A DNA stretch of 64,000 nucleotides from positions 62,001 through 126,000 of the forward strand of contig NZ_JMQI01000050.1 of NCBI RefSeq assembly GCF_000695625.1, read 5' to 3'. The translations under genes were made by a program, and so were the position numbers. The stretch is from Amycolatopsis rifamycinica. Lineage in GTDB: Bacteria; Actinomycetota; Actinomycetes; Mycobacteriales; Pseudonocardiaceae. This document shows positions 1 to 9,639 of the stretch, one piece after another. Position 1 is the stretch's first letter, and every line of letters begins with the position of its first letter. The notes under the pieces were generated by a model. The model saw only the letters and a program-made list of their open reading frames with translations, was not told the DNA's origin and made no database searches.

Positions 1-412
1 CGAGCAGGTCCTCCTTCGTGTAGATCAGCCGCTGGCGGTCGTCGTCCGCCAGCTCGTAGAAGTTGATCATCGTCAGCGACCGGGTCGGGCACGCCTCGAT
101 GCAGAGGCCGCAGCCGATGCAGCGCAGGTAGTTGATCTGGTAGTCCTTGCCGTACCGCTCGCCCGGCGAGAACCGCGCTTCCTCGGTGTTGTCACCGCCC
201 TCGACGAAGATCGCGTCCGCCGGGCACGCCCACGCGCACAGCTCGCAGCCGACGCACTTCTCGAGGCCGTCCGGGTGGCGGTTCAGCTGGTGCCGTCCGT
301 GGTACCGCGGCGCGGCGGGGGCGCCGGCTTCCGGGTATTCCTCGGTGGCGACCTTCTTGAACATCATCCCGAAGGTGACGCCGAAGCCCTTGACGGGATC
401 AAGAAACCCCAT
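1..412 (-). CDS. nuoI: NADH-quinone oxidoreductase subunit I (3' end outside window)
   Basis: This is the peripheral-arm subunit of complex I that carries two [4Fe-4S] clusters and passes electrons toward NuoB. The 137 visible residues start MGFLDPVKGFG and contain both ferredoxin motifs, CVGCELCAWACP near residue 52 and CIGCGLCIEACP near residue 98, the expected eight cysteines. The ATG lies 14 bp inside the end of nuoH, so the two are translationally coupled. The C-terminus runs off the left edge of the window, where nuoJ-N would be expected. Confidence 0.97.
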   Translation of the reverse strand, partial: MGFLDPVKGFGVTFGMMFKKVATEEYPEAGAPAAPRYHGRHQLNRHPDGLEKCVGCELCAWACPADAIFVEGGDNTEEARFSPGERYGKDYQINYLRCIGCGLCIEACPTRSLTMINFYELADDDRQRLIYTKEDLL

Positions 413-1748
413 CTTGTGCCCCTTCCTGTGCGGTACCGACGGCCGCCGGCTTGCGGCGGGCCGCCTTCGCCTCGGCCTTGGCCAAAGCCTTCTGACGCGG
501 GGTGGTCTGCGGGACCTTGAGGTCCAGCGGCGGGACCGGGAAGCCGCCGCCGGTCACCGGGATCGACTCGCTCTCCTCTTCGCGGCCCGCGGCGCGGACG
601 TAGAAGAACAGCGCGACGACGATGAAGATGGCGACCGCGGCGATGATGATGGTCGTGGTGTTCCAGGTGATCACCTTCGCGAAGGTCACCATGACGATCC
701 ACACCAGGTTCAGCGGGACCAGGACCTTCCAGCCCAGGCGCATGAACTGGTCGTAGCGCAGGCGGGGCAGCGTGCCGCGCAGCCAGATGAACCCGAACAG
801 CAGGACGAACATCTTCGCGAAGAACCACAGCACCGGCCACCAGCCGGTGTTGAGCACGTTGTTCCCGATCAGCGACAGCGGCCACGGGGCCATCCAGCCG
901 CCGAGGAACAGCGTCGTCGCGAACGCCGAGACGATCACCATGTTGACGTACTCGGCGAGGAAGAACATCGCGAACTTCATCGAGCTGTACTCGGTGTGGA
1001 ACCCGCCGACCAGCTCCGACTCGGCCTCCGGGAGGTCGAACGGGGCACGGTTGGTCTCACCGACCATCGAGATCAGGTAGATCACGAAGCTCGGGACCAG
1101 GTAGAGGAACCACGCGGGCTGCTGCTTGCCGACGATGTCGGCCAGGTTCAGCGACCCGGCCTGCAGGATCACCGCGACGATCGACAGGCCCATCGCGATC
1201 TCGTACGAGATCACCTGCGCCGCGCTGCGCATGCCGCCGAGCAGCGGGTACGGCGAACCGGATGACCAGCCGGCGAGCACGATGCCGTAGACGCCGATCG
1301 AGGAGCAGGCCAGGATCACCAGCGCGCTGACCGGCAGGTCGAGCAGCTGGAGCACGGTCCGCTCGCCGAAGATCGACACGACCGGGCCGAACGGGATGGC
1401 CGACAGCGCGATCAGCGAGGGCACCACGCACATGACCGGGGCGAGGAAGTACACCTTGCGGTCGGCGGTGTCCGGGATGATCTGTTCCTTGAACGGCAGC
1501 TTGATCGCGTCCGCCAGGGACTGCAGGTAGCCGCCAGGGCCGACCCGGTTGGGGCCGGGCCGGTTCTGCATCCGGCCGACCGCCTTGCGCTCCCAGACGA
1601 TCAGGAAGATCGTCATGATCGGCCCGATCAGCAGGATGACCACGCACTTGAGCAGGATCAGCCACAGCGGGTCGTCCGCCAGCAGCGCCGCCCGCGTCGC
1701 CGCGTCCGGAACACTCCCGACGGCGGCTTCGGTCAGCAGCGGGGTCAT
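399..1748 (-). CDS. nuoH: NADH-quinone oxidoreductase subunit H
   Basis: NuoH is the membrane subunit that joins the quinone-reducing arm to the proton-pumping arm of complex I. The 449-residue protein begins MTPLLTEAAVGS and has about eight to nine hydrophobic helices. It contains the conserved NRPGPNRVGPGG loop near residue 60 and the acidic segment NRAPFDLPEAESELV near residue 230. The last 60 or so residues are a charged, Ala/Lys-rich cytoplasmic tail longer than in enterobacterial NuoH. I chose the ATG at 1748 because it overlaps the nuoG stop by 4 bp (ATGA); a longer open frame upstream is Arg-rich and not family-like. Confidence 0.97.
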   Translation of the reverse strand: MTPLLTEAAVGSVPDAATRAALLADDPLWLILLKCVVILLIGPIMTIFLIVWERKAVGRMQNRPGPNRVGPGGYLQSLADAIKLPFKEQIIPDTADRKVYFLAPVMCVVPSLIALSAIPFGPVVSIFGERTVLQLLDLPVSALVILACSSIGVYGIVLAGWSSGSPYPLLGGMRSAAQVISYEIAMGLSIVAVILQAGSLNLADIVGKQQPAWFLYLVPSFVIYLISMVGETNRAPFDLPEAESELVGGFHTEYSSMKFAMFFLAEYVNMVIVSAFATTLFLGGWMAPWPLSLIGNNVLNTGWWPVLWFFAKMFVLLFGFIWLRGTLPRLRYDQFMRLGWKVLVPLNLVWIVMVTFAKVITWNTTTIIIAAVAIFIVVALFFYVRAAGREEESESIPVTGGGFPVPPLDLKVPQTTPRQKALAKAEAKAARRKPAAVGTAQEGAQDGVS

Positions 1749-4216
1749 TGCCCACCTCCAGCGAGGTTCACGACGGCGCCGTGCCCGGCGCCGAGCGTCT
1801 TGAACACGGCGGAGCCGTCGGAGTTGCCCGGCAGCCACACGACGCCGTCGGGCAGGTCGGCGATCTCCACCGGCAGCGTGATCGCACCGCGCTCGGTGCT
1901 GACCCGCACGGTGGTGCCCAGCCCTTCGGCGGTCTTCGCGGACAGCCGCGCGACCGGCGTGCGCTGGGTGCCCTTGAGGTGCGGTTCCCCGTCCTGCAGC
2001 GAACCGTTGTCGATCAGCTGGCGCCAGGTCGACAGGATCGCCTGGCCGTCACCCGGCGTCGCGGGCGGCGCGACCTCGGCGGCGACGTGGCTCCAGCGCA
2101 GCGCCGAGGCCTGGCCCAGCTTCTCGAAGTCGCCGCGGGCGGCGGCCGGCGTCTGCGTGAACAGGTCCGCGTCCATCTCGACGGCGAGGGTGTCGAGCAC
2201 CCGGCAGTCCGGCAGGGCGCCGGTGCCTTCGATCGTCGTGTCGAACGGGCGGGTGCGGCCCTCCCAGTTGAGGTAGCTGCCGGCCTTCTCGTCCGACGTC
2301 GCCACCGGGAGCACGACGTCCGCGCGCTCGGTCACCGCGCTGTGCCGCAGCTCGAGGCTGACGACGAAGCCGGCCGCGTCCAGTGCGCGCAGCGCGAGGT
2401 CCGGGTCCGGCAGGTCGAACGGGTCGACACCGCCGACGACCAGGCCGCCGAGCTCGCGCGCCGAGGCGGCCAGCAGGATGTCGGTCGTGTCGCGGCCCGG
2501 GGTGGCCGGGAGCGGGACGCCCCAGGCGTTCTCGACGGCGACGCGGGCGGCGTCGTCGCCGACCCGGCGACCGCCGGGCAGCAGCGACGGCACGCAGCCG
2601 GCTTCCAGCGCGCCCCGGTCGCCGGCGCGGCGCGGGATCCACGCGAGCCGGACGCCGGTGCGCTCGACCAGGTCGTGCAGGGCGGCGAACAGGCCGGGGA
2701 TCGCGGCGGCGCGCTCGCCGACCAGGACGACGGCGCCTTCGCCGCGCAGGGCCTCGTCGAGGTCCGGCGCGTGCTTGGCGATGCCTTCGACGGCCGCGGC
2801 CTCCTGGCCGGGGACGCAGGCGAGCAGCTCGCCGAACGTCTTGCGCACCGACGACGTCGTCCACTGTCCCAGGTGGACGACCCGGGTCTTGTTCCGGCGG
2901 GCCGCCTTGCGCAGCCGCAGGAACACGATCGGGGCTTCGTCCTCGGGCTCGAAGGCGACGCACAGGACCGTGCGGGCCCGCTCGATCTCGCCGAAGGTGA
3001 CGCCGGACTCCGGCGTCACGCCCACGACGTGCGAGGTGAGGAACGCGAGTTCCTCGGTCGAGTGCGGGCGGGCGCGGAAGTCGACGTCGTTGGTGCGCAG
3101 GGCGACGCGGGCGAACTTCGAGTACGCGTAGGCGTCCTCGACGGTCAGCCGTCCGCCGGTCAGCACGCCGACGCCGCCGTTGCCGCGAGCCTCGGTGAGG
3201 CCCGCCGCCGCGATGCGCAGCGCGTCGGTCCAGGACGCCTCTTCCAGCTCACCGGTCGCCTGGTTCCGGACGAGCGGACGGCGGATGCGGTCCTCGGCGC
3301 CGGTGTAGCGGAAGGCGAACCGGCCCTTGTCGCAGATCCACTCTTCGTTGACGTCCGGGTCGTCGCCGGCCAGCTTGCGCTGGACCTTGCCGCGCCGGAA
3401 GTCGGTGCGCTCGGCGCAGCCGGACGAGCAGTGCTCGCAGACGCTCGGCGAGGACACCAGGTCGAACGGCCGCGACCGGAACCGGTAGGCCGCGCTGGTC
3501 AGGGCGCCGACCGGGCAGATCTGGATGACGTTGCCGGAGAAGTAGGACTGGAACGGCTGGCCGCTGGTCGTCCGCGAGGCCAGGTCCAGCACGTCCGCCG
3601 TCTCCGCGGTGCCGATCTGCTGGTGGGCGCCGCGTTCGAGGAGCTCGATGAACGGGTCGCCGGCGATCTCGCGGGAGAACCGGGTGCAGCGCTGGCAGAG
3701 CACGCAGCGTTCGCGGTCCAGCAGCACCTGCGTCGAGATCGGCAGCGGCTTCGGGAACGTCCGCTTGGTGTCGACGAACCGCGACTCCGTGCGGCCGTGG
3801 GCCAGCGCCTGATTCTGGAGCGGGCACTCGCCGCCCTTGTCGCAGACCGGACAATCCAGGGGGTGGTTGATGAGCAGGAGCTCCATCACGCCCTGCTGGG
3901 CCTTGTCCGCGACCGGCGACGTCAGCTGCGTCTTGACGACCATGCCGTCGGCGACGGTCATCGTGCAGGACGCCTGCGGCTTCGGCATCGGCCTGCCGCC
4001 CATTTCGACCTCGACCAGGCACTGGCGGCAGGCGCCCGCCGGGTCGAGGAGCGGGTGGTCGCAGAACCGCGGGATGACCGTGCCGAGGCGTTCGGCCGTG
4101 CGGATGAGCAGTTCGCCCTTGGGGGCGATGACCTCTTCGCCGTCGATGACCAGCTTGACGTGGCCTTCGGGGACCGGCGTCTCGGTGGTCTCTGGCTTGT
4201 CGGGCGCGATCGTCAT
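1745..4216 (-). CDS. nuoG: NADH-quinone oxidoreductase subunit G
   Basis: NuoG is the large iron-sulfur subunit of the complex I NADH module. The 823-residue protein has an N-terminal [2Fe-2S] ferredoxin domain (GACRQCLVEVE near residue 62), a His/Cys [4Fe-4S] segment (NHPLDCPVCDKGGECPLQ), a second cluster region (CVLCQRCTRFSREIAG), then a CEHCSSGC segment and the molybdopterin-oxidoreductase-like domain without its cofactor role. The C-terminal end carries a molydop-binding-like fold. Its ATG overlaps the nuoF stop by 4 bp and its stop overlaps nuoH by 4 bp, typical of one tight operon. Confidence 0.97.
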   Translation of the reverse strand: MTIAPDKPETTETPVPEGHVKLVIDGEEVIAPKGELLIRTAERLGTVIPRFCDHPLLDPAGACRQCLVEVEMGGRPMPKPQASCTMTVADGMVVKTQLTSPVADKAQQGVMELLLINHPLDCPVCDKGGECPLQNQALAHGRTESRFVDTKRTFPKPLPISTQVLLDRERCVLCQRCTRFSREIAGDPFIELLERGAHQQIGTAETADVLDLASRTTSGQPFQSYFSGNVIQICPVGALTSAAYRFRSRPFDLVSSPSVCEHCSSGCAERTDFRRGKVQRKLAGDDPDVNEEWICDKGRFAFRYTGAEDRIRRPLVRNQATGELEEASWTDALRIAAAGLTEARGNGGVGVLTGGRLTVEDAYAYSKFARVALRTNDVDFRARPHSTEELAFLTSHVVGVTPESGVTFGEIERARTVLCVAFEPEDEAPIVFLRLRKAARRNKTRVVHLGQWTTSSVRKTFGELLACVPGQEAAAVEGIAKHAPDLDEALRGEGAVVLVGERAAAIPGLFAALHDLVERTGVRLAWIPRRAGDRGALEAGCVPSLLPGGRRVGDDAARVAVENAWGVPLPATPGRDTTDILLAASARELGGLVVGGVDPFDLPDPDLALRALDAAGFVVSLELRHSAVTERADVVLPVATSDEKAGSYLNWEGRTRPFDTTIEGTGALPDCRVLDTLAVEMDADLFTQTPAAARGDFEKLGQASALRWSHVAAEVAPPATPGDGQAILSTWRQLIDNGSLQDGEPHLKGTQRTPVARLSAKTAEGLGTTVRVSTERGAITLPVEIADLPDGVVWLPGNSDGSAVFKTLGAGHGAVVNLAGGGQ

Positions 4217-5511
4217 GATGCCTGCGCTCCCACGAGTTCGGGCTTGGTCTGTTCGTGGCGGTTCGCTTCGCACAGCGCGAGGAACTCCTCGCGGAAGTAC
4301 TTGATGCCGCTGGTGATCGGCGACACCGCGCCGTCGCCGAGTGCGCAGAACGACCGGCCGAGGATGTTGTCGCAGACGTCGAGGAGGGTGTCGATGTCCT
4401 CCTCGGTGCCGTGGCCGGAGACCATGCGCTCGAGGATCTGCGCCAGCCAGTACGTGCCTTCGCGGCACGGCGTGCACTTGCCGCAGGACTCGTGCTCGTA
4501 GAACTGCGTCCACTTCATCACGGCCCACGGCACCGACACGGTCTCGTTGAAGACCTGGACGGCGGTGGTGCCCAGCATCGACCCGGCTTCCGCCGCGCCT
4601 TCGAAGTCCAGGGGAACGTCGAGGTGCTCGGCGGTGAACATCGGGGTGGACGAGCCGCCCGGGGTCCAGAACTTGAGCGGGATGCCGTCCTTCATGCCGC
4701 CCGCCATGTCCAGCAGCTCGCGCAGCGTGGTGCCGAGCGGGCACTCGTACTGGCCGGGCTTCTCGACGTGACCGGAGATCGAGTAGATCTTCGGGCCGGG
4801 CGACTTCTCGCGGCCCATCTCGCGGAACCAGCTGGAGCCGCCGTTGACGATGTAGGGCGCGCTGGCGATGGTCTCGACGTTGTTCACCGTCGTCGGCGCG
4901 GCGTAGAGACCCGCGGCGGCCGGGAACGGCGGCTTGAGCCGCGGCTGCCCACGACGTCCCTCGAGGGAGTCGAGCAGCGCCGTCTCTTCGCCGCAGATGT
5001 ACGCACCCGCGCCCGCGTGGACGGTGATCTTGAGGTCGAAGCCCGAGCCGAGGATGTTCTCGCCCAGGTAGCCCGCCGCTTCGGCCTCGCGCACGGCCGC
5101 GTTGAGCCGGCGGATGCAGTGCAGCGCCTCGCCGCGGACGTAGATGAAGCAGTGGTTGGACCGCATCGCGTACGAGGCGATGATGCAGCCCTCGATGAGG
5201 GAGTGCGGGTCCGCCATCATCAGCGGGATGTCCTTGCAGGTCCCCGGTTCGCCCTCGTCGGCGTTGATCACCAGGTAGTGCGGCTTGTCGAAGTTCGGCG
5301 GCATGAACGACCACTTGATGCCGGCCGGGAAGCCCGCGCCGCCGCGGCCGCGCAGGCCGGAATCCTTGATGAGCTGGACGAGCTGCTCCGGCGTCCCCGC
5401 GAGGGCCTTGCGGATCGCGGTGTAGCCCTCGAGCGCCTCGTACTGGCCGATCTGCCAGGAGTTCGGCGACAGCCAGCGCTTCGTGAGGACCGGAGTGATG
5501 GGGTCAGCCAT
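4213..5511 (-). CDS. nuoF: NADH-quinone oxidoreductase subunit F
   Basis: NuoF oxidises NADH with FMN and passes electrons into the iron-sulfur chain. The 432-residue protein shows the glycine-rich NADH/FMN loop GLRGRGGAGFPAG near residue 52, the FMN-site segment ICGEETALLDSLEG near residue 170, and the [4Fe-4S] ligand motif SCGKCTPCREG near residue 345 with a later Cys (SFCALGD). The start MADPITPVL overlaps the nuoE TAA by one base (TAATG). Order and length match the family. Confidence 0.98.
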   Translation of the reverse strand: MADPITPVLTKRWLSPNSWQIGQYEALEGYTAIRKALAGTPEQLVQLIKDSGLRGRGGAGFPAGIKWSFMPPNFDKPHYLVINADEGEPGTCKDIPLMMADPHSLIEGCIIASYAMRSNHCFIYVRGEALHCIRRLNAAVREAEAAGYLGENILGSGFDLKITVHAGAGAYICGEETALLDSLEGRRGQPRLKPPFPAAAGLYAAPTTVNNVETIASAPYIVNGGSSWFREMGREKSPGPKIYSISGHVEKPGQYECPLGTTLRELLDMAGGMKDGIPLKFWTPGGSSTPMFTAEHLDVPLDFEGAAEAGSMLGTTAVQVFNETVSVPWAVMKWTQFYEHESCGKCTPCREGTYWLAQILERMVSGHGTEEDIDTLLDVCDNILGRSFCALGDGAVSPITSGIKYFREEFLALCEANRHEQTKPELVGAQAS

Positions 5512-6368
5512 TACTTCTTCTCCACTTCCGGAAGCGGGACGTCCTGGGCGGCGGGGGCGACCCAGCCGCGCTCCTGCGCGAGCTGGGCGCCCCGCAGCGT
5601 CTCGACGGCCTGCGAAGGGCCGTCGACGTCCCGGCGGTAGGTCGCCTCGTCCTCCGGGAAGAACCCGGCGAGCTGCAGCTCGGCGCCCTTGAAGTTCGTC
5701 AGCGGGGCCCCGCGCGTCGGGGCCGGCTTCTTGCCCGCCTGCAGCGCGTCGACCAGGGCGACGGCCTTCTCCTCGGTCTGGTTGTCGAAGTACTCGTAGT
5801 TGACCTGGATGACCGGCGCGAGGTCGCAGGCCGCGAGGCACTCGGCGTGCTCGAGGGTGATCGAGCCCGGCTCGTTCGGCGTGCCCGCGGTCTCGTTGTG
5901 CCCCAGCGGCCGCTCCTCGGAACCGAGGTGCGTCTGGAGCTTCTTGTAGATCGCGTCGCCGCCCATGGCCGCGCACAGCGTGTTGGTGCAGACGCTCACG
6001 AGGTGCTCGCCGCACGGACGCCGCTTGTACATCGTGTAGAACGTCGCGACCGCGCTGACCTCGGCGTCGGACAGGTCGAGCTGCTTCGCGCAGAACGCGA
6101 TGCCTTCCTGGCTGACGTAGCCCTGCACCGACTGCACGAGGTGCAGCATCGGCAGCAGCGCCGAGCGGGACATCGGGTAGCGCGCGATCAGCTCCTGCGC
6201 CTTCGCGTGGATGTCCGCGTCGAAGACGTCTTCCAGCGGCGTCTCGGTGATGATCCCGGCGGCCACCGCGGAGTCCGGCGCGATGGCGACGACGTCGGTG
6301 TCCGCCGACGCCGCCGCGTACGTCGTCGCCGCGTCCTTCGGTCCCGGCTCGGGGAACGTTGAGGTCAT
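5511..6368 (-). CDS. nuoE: NADH-quinone oxidoreductase subunit E
   Basis: NuoE carries the off-pathway [2Fe-2S] cluster N1a beside NuoF. The 285-residue protein has a thioredoxin-like fold with the ligand pairs VCTNTLC and ECLAAC, roughly residues 128-175. It is longer than enterobacterial NuoE because of a 40-residue N-terminal extension and a C-terminal tail of about 70 residues, as is usual in actinobacteria. It begins MTSTFPEPGPK and overlaps the nuoD stop by 4 bp. Confidence 0.97.
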   Translation of the reverse strand: MTSTFPEPGPKDAATTYAAASADTDVVAIAPDSAVAAGIITETPLEDVFDADIHAKAQELIARYPMSRSALLPMLHLVQSVQGYVSQEGIAFCAKQLDLSDAEVSAVATFYTMYKRRPCGEHLVSVCTNTLCAAMGGDAIYKKLQTHLGSEERPLGHNETAGTPNEPGSITLEHAECLAACDLAPVIQVNYEYFDNQTEEKAVALVDALQAGKKPAPTRGAPLTNFKGAELQLAGFFPEDEATYRRDVDGPSQAVETLRGAQLAQERGWVAPAAQDVPLPEVEKK

Positions 6369-7762
6369 CGGTCCACTCCCCCCATGACGGGGTCGATCGA
6401 GGCGATCGCGGCGATCACGTCCGCGACCAGGCCGCCTTCGGCCATTGCGGGCATCGACTGCAGGTTCACGAAGCTCGGGTCCCGCACGTGGACGCGGACG
6501 GGCCGGGTGCCGCCGTCGGAGACCAGGTGCACGCCGAGCTCGCCGCGCGGCGACTCCACCGAGGCGAAGACCTGGCCCGGCGGGACCTTGAAGCCCTCGG
6601 TGACCAGCTTGAAGTGGTGGATCAGGGACTCCATCGACTGGCCCATGATCTTCTTGACGTGCTCGAGCGAGTTGCCCATGCCGTCGCTGCCGATGGACAG
6701 CTGCGCGGGCCACGCGATCTTCTTGTCCTCGACCATGACCGGGCCCGGCTCGAGCTTCTCGAGGCACTGCTCGATGATCTTGAGGCTCTCGTGCATCTCG
6801 TGGACGCGGATCAGGTAGCGCGACCAGCAGTCGGCGCCGTTGTCCACGGGCACGTCGAAGTCGAACTCGTCGTAGCAGGAGTACGGCTCGGTCTTGCGCA
6901 GGTCCCACGGCAGGCCGGCGGACCGCAGCACCGGGCCGGTGACGCCGAGCGCGAGGCACGCGTCGACCGGCAGGTACCCGACGCCCTTGAGCCGGTTGCG
7001 CCAGATCGGCTGCCCGGTGAAGAGCTTGTCGTACAGCGGAAGGCGTTCCTTCATCGTCTTGACGAATTCGGTGACCTTCTCGCGGTAGTCGGCCGGCATG
7101 TCCTGCGCGAGGCCGCCGGGGCGGATGAACGCGTGGTTCATCCGCAGGCCGGTCAGGTGCTCCAGCAGGTGCAGCACCTCTTCGCGCTCGCGGAAGCCGA
7201 GCGTCATCGCCGTGGTGGCGCCGAGCTCCATGCCGCCGGTGGCGATGTAGACCAGGTGCGAGCCGATCCGGTTGATCTCCAGCAGCATCACGCGCAGCAG
7301 CTGCGCACGACGCGGGGCCTCGATCTGCAGCAGCTTCTCGACGCCGAGGCAGTACGCCATCTCCGTCGACAGCGGGGCCAGGTAGTCCATGCGCGTCACG
7401 AAGGTGACGCCCTGGGTCCAGGTCCGGTACTCGCAGTTCTTTTCGATGCCGGTGTGCAGGTAGCCGATGACCGACCGCAGCTGCGTGACGGTCTCGCCCT
7501 CCATCTCCAGCACGAGCCGGAGCACGCCGTGCGTCGACGGGTGCTGCGGGCCCATGTTGATGACCATGCGCTCGTCGTGCGCCGCGTCGGCGATGACGTC
7601 GTCCCAGTCGCCGCCGGAGACCGTGTAGACGCGGCCTTCGGTGGTGTCGCGGGAGTCGGCGTAGCCGACGTTGTCGGTGCCGGCCTTGTCGTCGGTGCTG
7701 TCGCTGCCGGCTTTGGTCGTCGACGTGCCCGTGGTGACGTCGGAAAGGTTCTCGGTGCTCAC
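6365..7762 (-). CDS. nuoD: NADH-quinone oxidoreductase subunit D
   Basis: NuoD is the 49-kDa-type subunit that forms the quinone site with NuoB. The 465-residue protein has a poorly conserved N-terminal extension of about 65 residues, then the family core starting at MVINMGPQHPSTHGVLRL, followed by the LHTGIEKNCE and YLAPLSTEMAY segments. The C-terminus has ESPRGELGVHLVSDG and ends in DPVMGGVDR. The start is a GTG overlapping the nuoC stop (GTGA). NuoC and NuoD are separate proteins here, not fused as in E. coli. Confidence 0.98.
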   Translation of the reverse strand: MSTENLSDVTTGTSTTKAGSDSTDDKAGTDNVGYADSRDTTEGRVYTVSGGDWDDVIADAAHDERMVINMGPQHPSTHGVLRLVLEMEGETVTQLRSVIGYLHTGIEKNCEYRTWTQGVTFVTRMDYLAPLSTEMAYCLGVEKLLQIEAPRRAQLLRVMLLEINRIGSHLVYIATGGMELGATTAMTLGFREREEVLHLLEHLTGLRMNHAFIRPGGLAQDMPADYREKVTEFVKTMKERLPLYDKLFTGQPIWRNRLKGVGYLPVDACLALGVTGPVLRSAGLPWDLRKTEPYSCYDEFDFDVPVDNGADCWSRYLIRVHEMHESLKIIEQCLEKLEPGPVMVEDKKIAWPAQLSIGSDGMGNSLEHVKKIMGQSMESLIHHFKLVTEGFKVPPGQVFASVESPRGELGVHLVSDGGTRPVRVHVRDPSFVNLQSMPAMAEGGLVADVIAAIASIDPVMGGVDR

Positions 7763-8508
7763 GAGTACGACCTCCGCTGGTCCGGCGGCGGAATTTCCGC
7801 GCCCTTGTATTCGACCGGGATCCCGCCGAGCGGGTAGTCCTTGCGCTGGGGGTGGCCGTCCCAGTCGTCCGGCATGAGGATCCGGGTCAGCGCGGGGTGG
7901 CCGTCGAAGACGATCCCGAACATGTCCCAGGTCTCCCGCTCCTGCCAGTCGGCGGTCGGGTAGGTCTCCACCAGCGACGGCACGTGGGCGTCCTCGACGT
8001 CGAGGGCGACCTCGAGGCGAATCCGGCGCCGGTAGGTCAGCGACGTGAAGTGGTAGACCGCGTGCAGCCGCTGCGGGACGTCGACGCCGTAGTCCACACC
8101 GGACACCGACGACAGCAGCTCGAAGCGGAGGCCGCCGTCGTCGCGCAGCGTCTTCGCGATGGCGGGCAGGTGCTCTCGGGCGACGTAGAAGGTGATCTCG
8201 CCGCGGTCGACCGTCGTCTGCAGGATCGCCTCGGCGGGGATCTTGCGCTCGGCCAGCGCGGCGTAGAACTCGTCGGCGAACTGGTCGAACCAGCCGCCGT
8301 ACGGGCGCTCGGCCGGCGCCGGGCTGTACGCCGGGAGCCGGACGCCGCCGTAGCCGGAGGTGTCGCCGGTGCCGCGGACACCGAACATGCCCCGGCGCTC
8401 GCTACCGGTGACGACGGCTTCGGCCGAGCCCGGCCCCTTCGCCGTCAGGCCGGTTTCGGCTCGCTCGGCGCTGGACTGCTCTTCGCCGGGTTGGGGGTTC
8501 TCAGTCAT
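7759..8508 (-). CDS. nuoC: NADH-quinone oxidoreductase subunit C
   Basis: NuoC is the 30-kDa-type peripheral subunit of complex I. The 249-residue protein has an unconserved N-terminal third followed by the family signature ERETWDMFGIVFDGHP near residue 195 and the RILMPDDWDGHPQRKDYPLGG end. The ATG lies 4 bp after the nuoB stop. The final DQRRSYS overlaps the GTG of nuoD by 4 bp. Confidence 0.97.
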   Translation of the reverse strand: MTENPQPGEEQSSAERAETGLTAKGPGSAEAVVTGSERRGMFGVRGTGDTSGYGGVRLPAYSPAPAERPYGGWFDQFADEFYAALAERKIPAEAILQTTVDRGEITFYVAREHLPAIAKTLRDDGGLRFELLSSVSGVDYGVDVPQRLHAVYHFTSLTYRRRIRLEVALDVEDAHVPSLVETYPTADWQERETWDMFGIVFDGHPALTRILMPDDWDGHPQRKDYPLGGIPVEYKGAEIPPPDQRRSYS

Positions 8509-8512
8509 CGCT

Positions 8513-9061
8513 CTACTTCTTCGCGTACTTGATCGACGACGCGACGAGCTCGGTGCGCTCCCCGCTCGCGGCGCGGATCGCGGCGCGGCGGGCGTTGATC
8601 GGCTCGTCCTGGATCTTGGCGTGCAGCTTGAGGATCGCGTCCAGCAGCATCTCCGGCCGCGGCGGGCAGCCGGGCAGGTACATGTCGACCGGCACGATGT
8701 GGTCGACGCCCTGGACCACGGCGTAGTTGTTGAACATGCCGCCGGAGGAGGCGCAGACGCCCATGGCGAGCACCCAGCGCGGCTCGGCCATCTGGTCGTA
8801 GATCTGGCGCAGGACCGGCGCCATCTTCTGCGTGACGCGCCCCGCGACGATCATCAGGTCGGCCTGCCGCGGCGTCGCGCTGAAGCGCTCCATGCCGAAG
8901 CGGGCGATGTCGTAGCGGGAACCGCCGACCGTCATCATCTCGATCGCGCAGCAGGCGAGGCCGAAGGTCGCGGGCCACAGCGAGTTCTTGCGCGCCCAGT
9001 TGACGAGGCCTTCGAGGCTGGCCAGCAGGACGCCGTTGGGGAGTTTTTCTTCCAGGCCCAT
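8513..9061 (-). CDS. nuoB: NADH-quinone oxidoreductase subunit B
   Basis: NuoB carries cluster N2, the last [4Fe-4S] centre before quinone. The 182-residue protein has the tandem cysteines in FGLACCAIEMM near residue 36, then MGVCASSGGMFNNYAVVQG near residue 100 and VPVDMYLPGCPPRPE near residue 123, together giving all four ligands. It lies 4 bp downstream of the nuoA stop codon and 4 bp upstream of nuoC. Confidence 0.98.
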   Translation of the reverse strand: MGLEEKLPNGVLLASLEGLVNWARKNSLWPATFGLACCAIEMMTVGGSRYDIARFGMERFSATPRQADLMIVAGRVTQKMAPVLRQIYDQMAEPRWVLAMGVCASSGGMFNNYAVVQGVDHIVPVDMYLPGCPPRPEMLLDAILKLHAKIQDEPINARRAAIRAASGERTELVASSIKYAKK

Positions 9062-9065
9062 GGGT

Positions 9066-9485
9066 CTAGTTCCAATCCAGGCCGCCGCGCCGCCACACGT
9101 AGGCGTACGCGAAGCCGACCGTCGCGATGAACAGCAGGATCTCCACCAGGCCGAACGTGCCCAGCGCGTCCGCCTGCACGGCGAACGGGTAGAGGAAGAC
9201 CATCTCGATGTCGAACAGGATGAACAGCATCGCGGTGATGTAGTAAGCGACCGGCATCCGCCCGGCGCCGACGAGCGGCTGCGGGGACGGCTCGATGCCG
9301 CATTCGTAGGCGGACAGCTTGGCCCTGTTGTAGCGGCTGGGTCCGACGAGCGGGCCCAGCAGGACCGACAGCACGGCGAACGCCAGTGCCAGCACGAACA
9401 ACAGGACCAGGGGCAGGTAGGGCTTCAGGCTCGGGGCCTCTTGCGCCAGCTGCACCGTGTCGGTCCGGGTCAGCAACGTCAGCAC
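9066..9485 (-). CDS. nuoA: NADH-quinone oxidoreductase subunit A
   Basis: NuoA is a small membrane subunit at the start of the nuo operon. From a GTG at 9485 the protein is 139 residues with three hydrophobic helices and the family loop KLSAYECGIEP and FDIEMVFLYPFAV. I prefer this GTG because AAAGGA lies about 13 bases upstream and the longer frame (GTG at 9557) adds a Pro/Gln/Arg-rich stretch unlike NuoA. Two Rex-type operators lie 155-205 bp upstream, so the operon is probably repressed when the NADH/NAD+ ratio is low. Confidence 0.95.
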   Translation of the reverse strand: MLTLLTRTDTVQLAQEAPSLKPYLPLVLLFVLALAFAVLSVLLGPLVGPSRYNRAKLSAYECGIEPSPQPLVGAGRMPVAYYITAMLFILFDIEMVFLYPFAVQADALGTFGLVEILLFIATVGFAYAYVWRRGGLDWN

Positions 9486-9639
9486 GGGGTCTTCGCCATC
9501 CTTTCCGCGCCGCTGCGGTTGAGCTTGGGGTGGGGAACCGCTGGGCCTCGTCGGCACCCTAAGGGACCTGGGTCACACCGCCGAGGGTCAGGGTCTCCTT
9601 ACGGCCCGTGGCTGGACCTGGAGGGGAAACACAGCTCGC

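Noticed and set aside
1748..4501. A 917-codon plus-strand frame across nuoG
   Set aside because: It is antisense to the clear nuoG gene, is made of Arg, Gly, Val and Ala runs, and has no domain; it is a product of high GC third positions.
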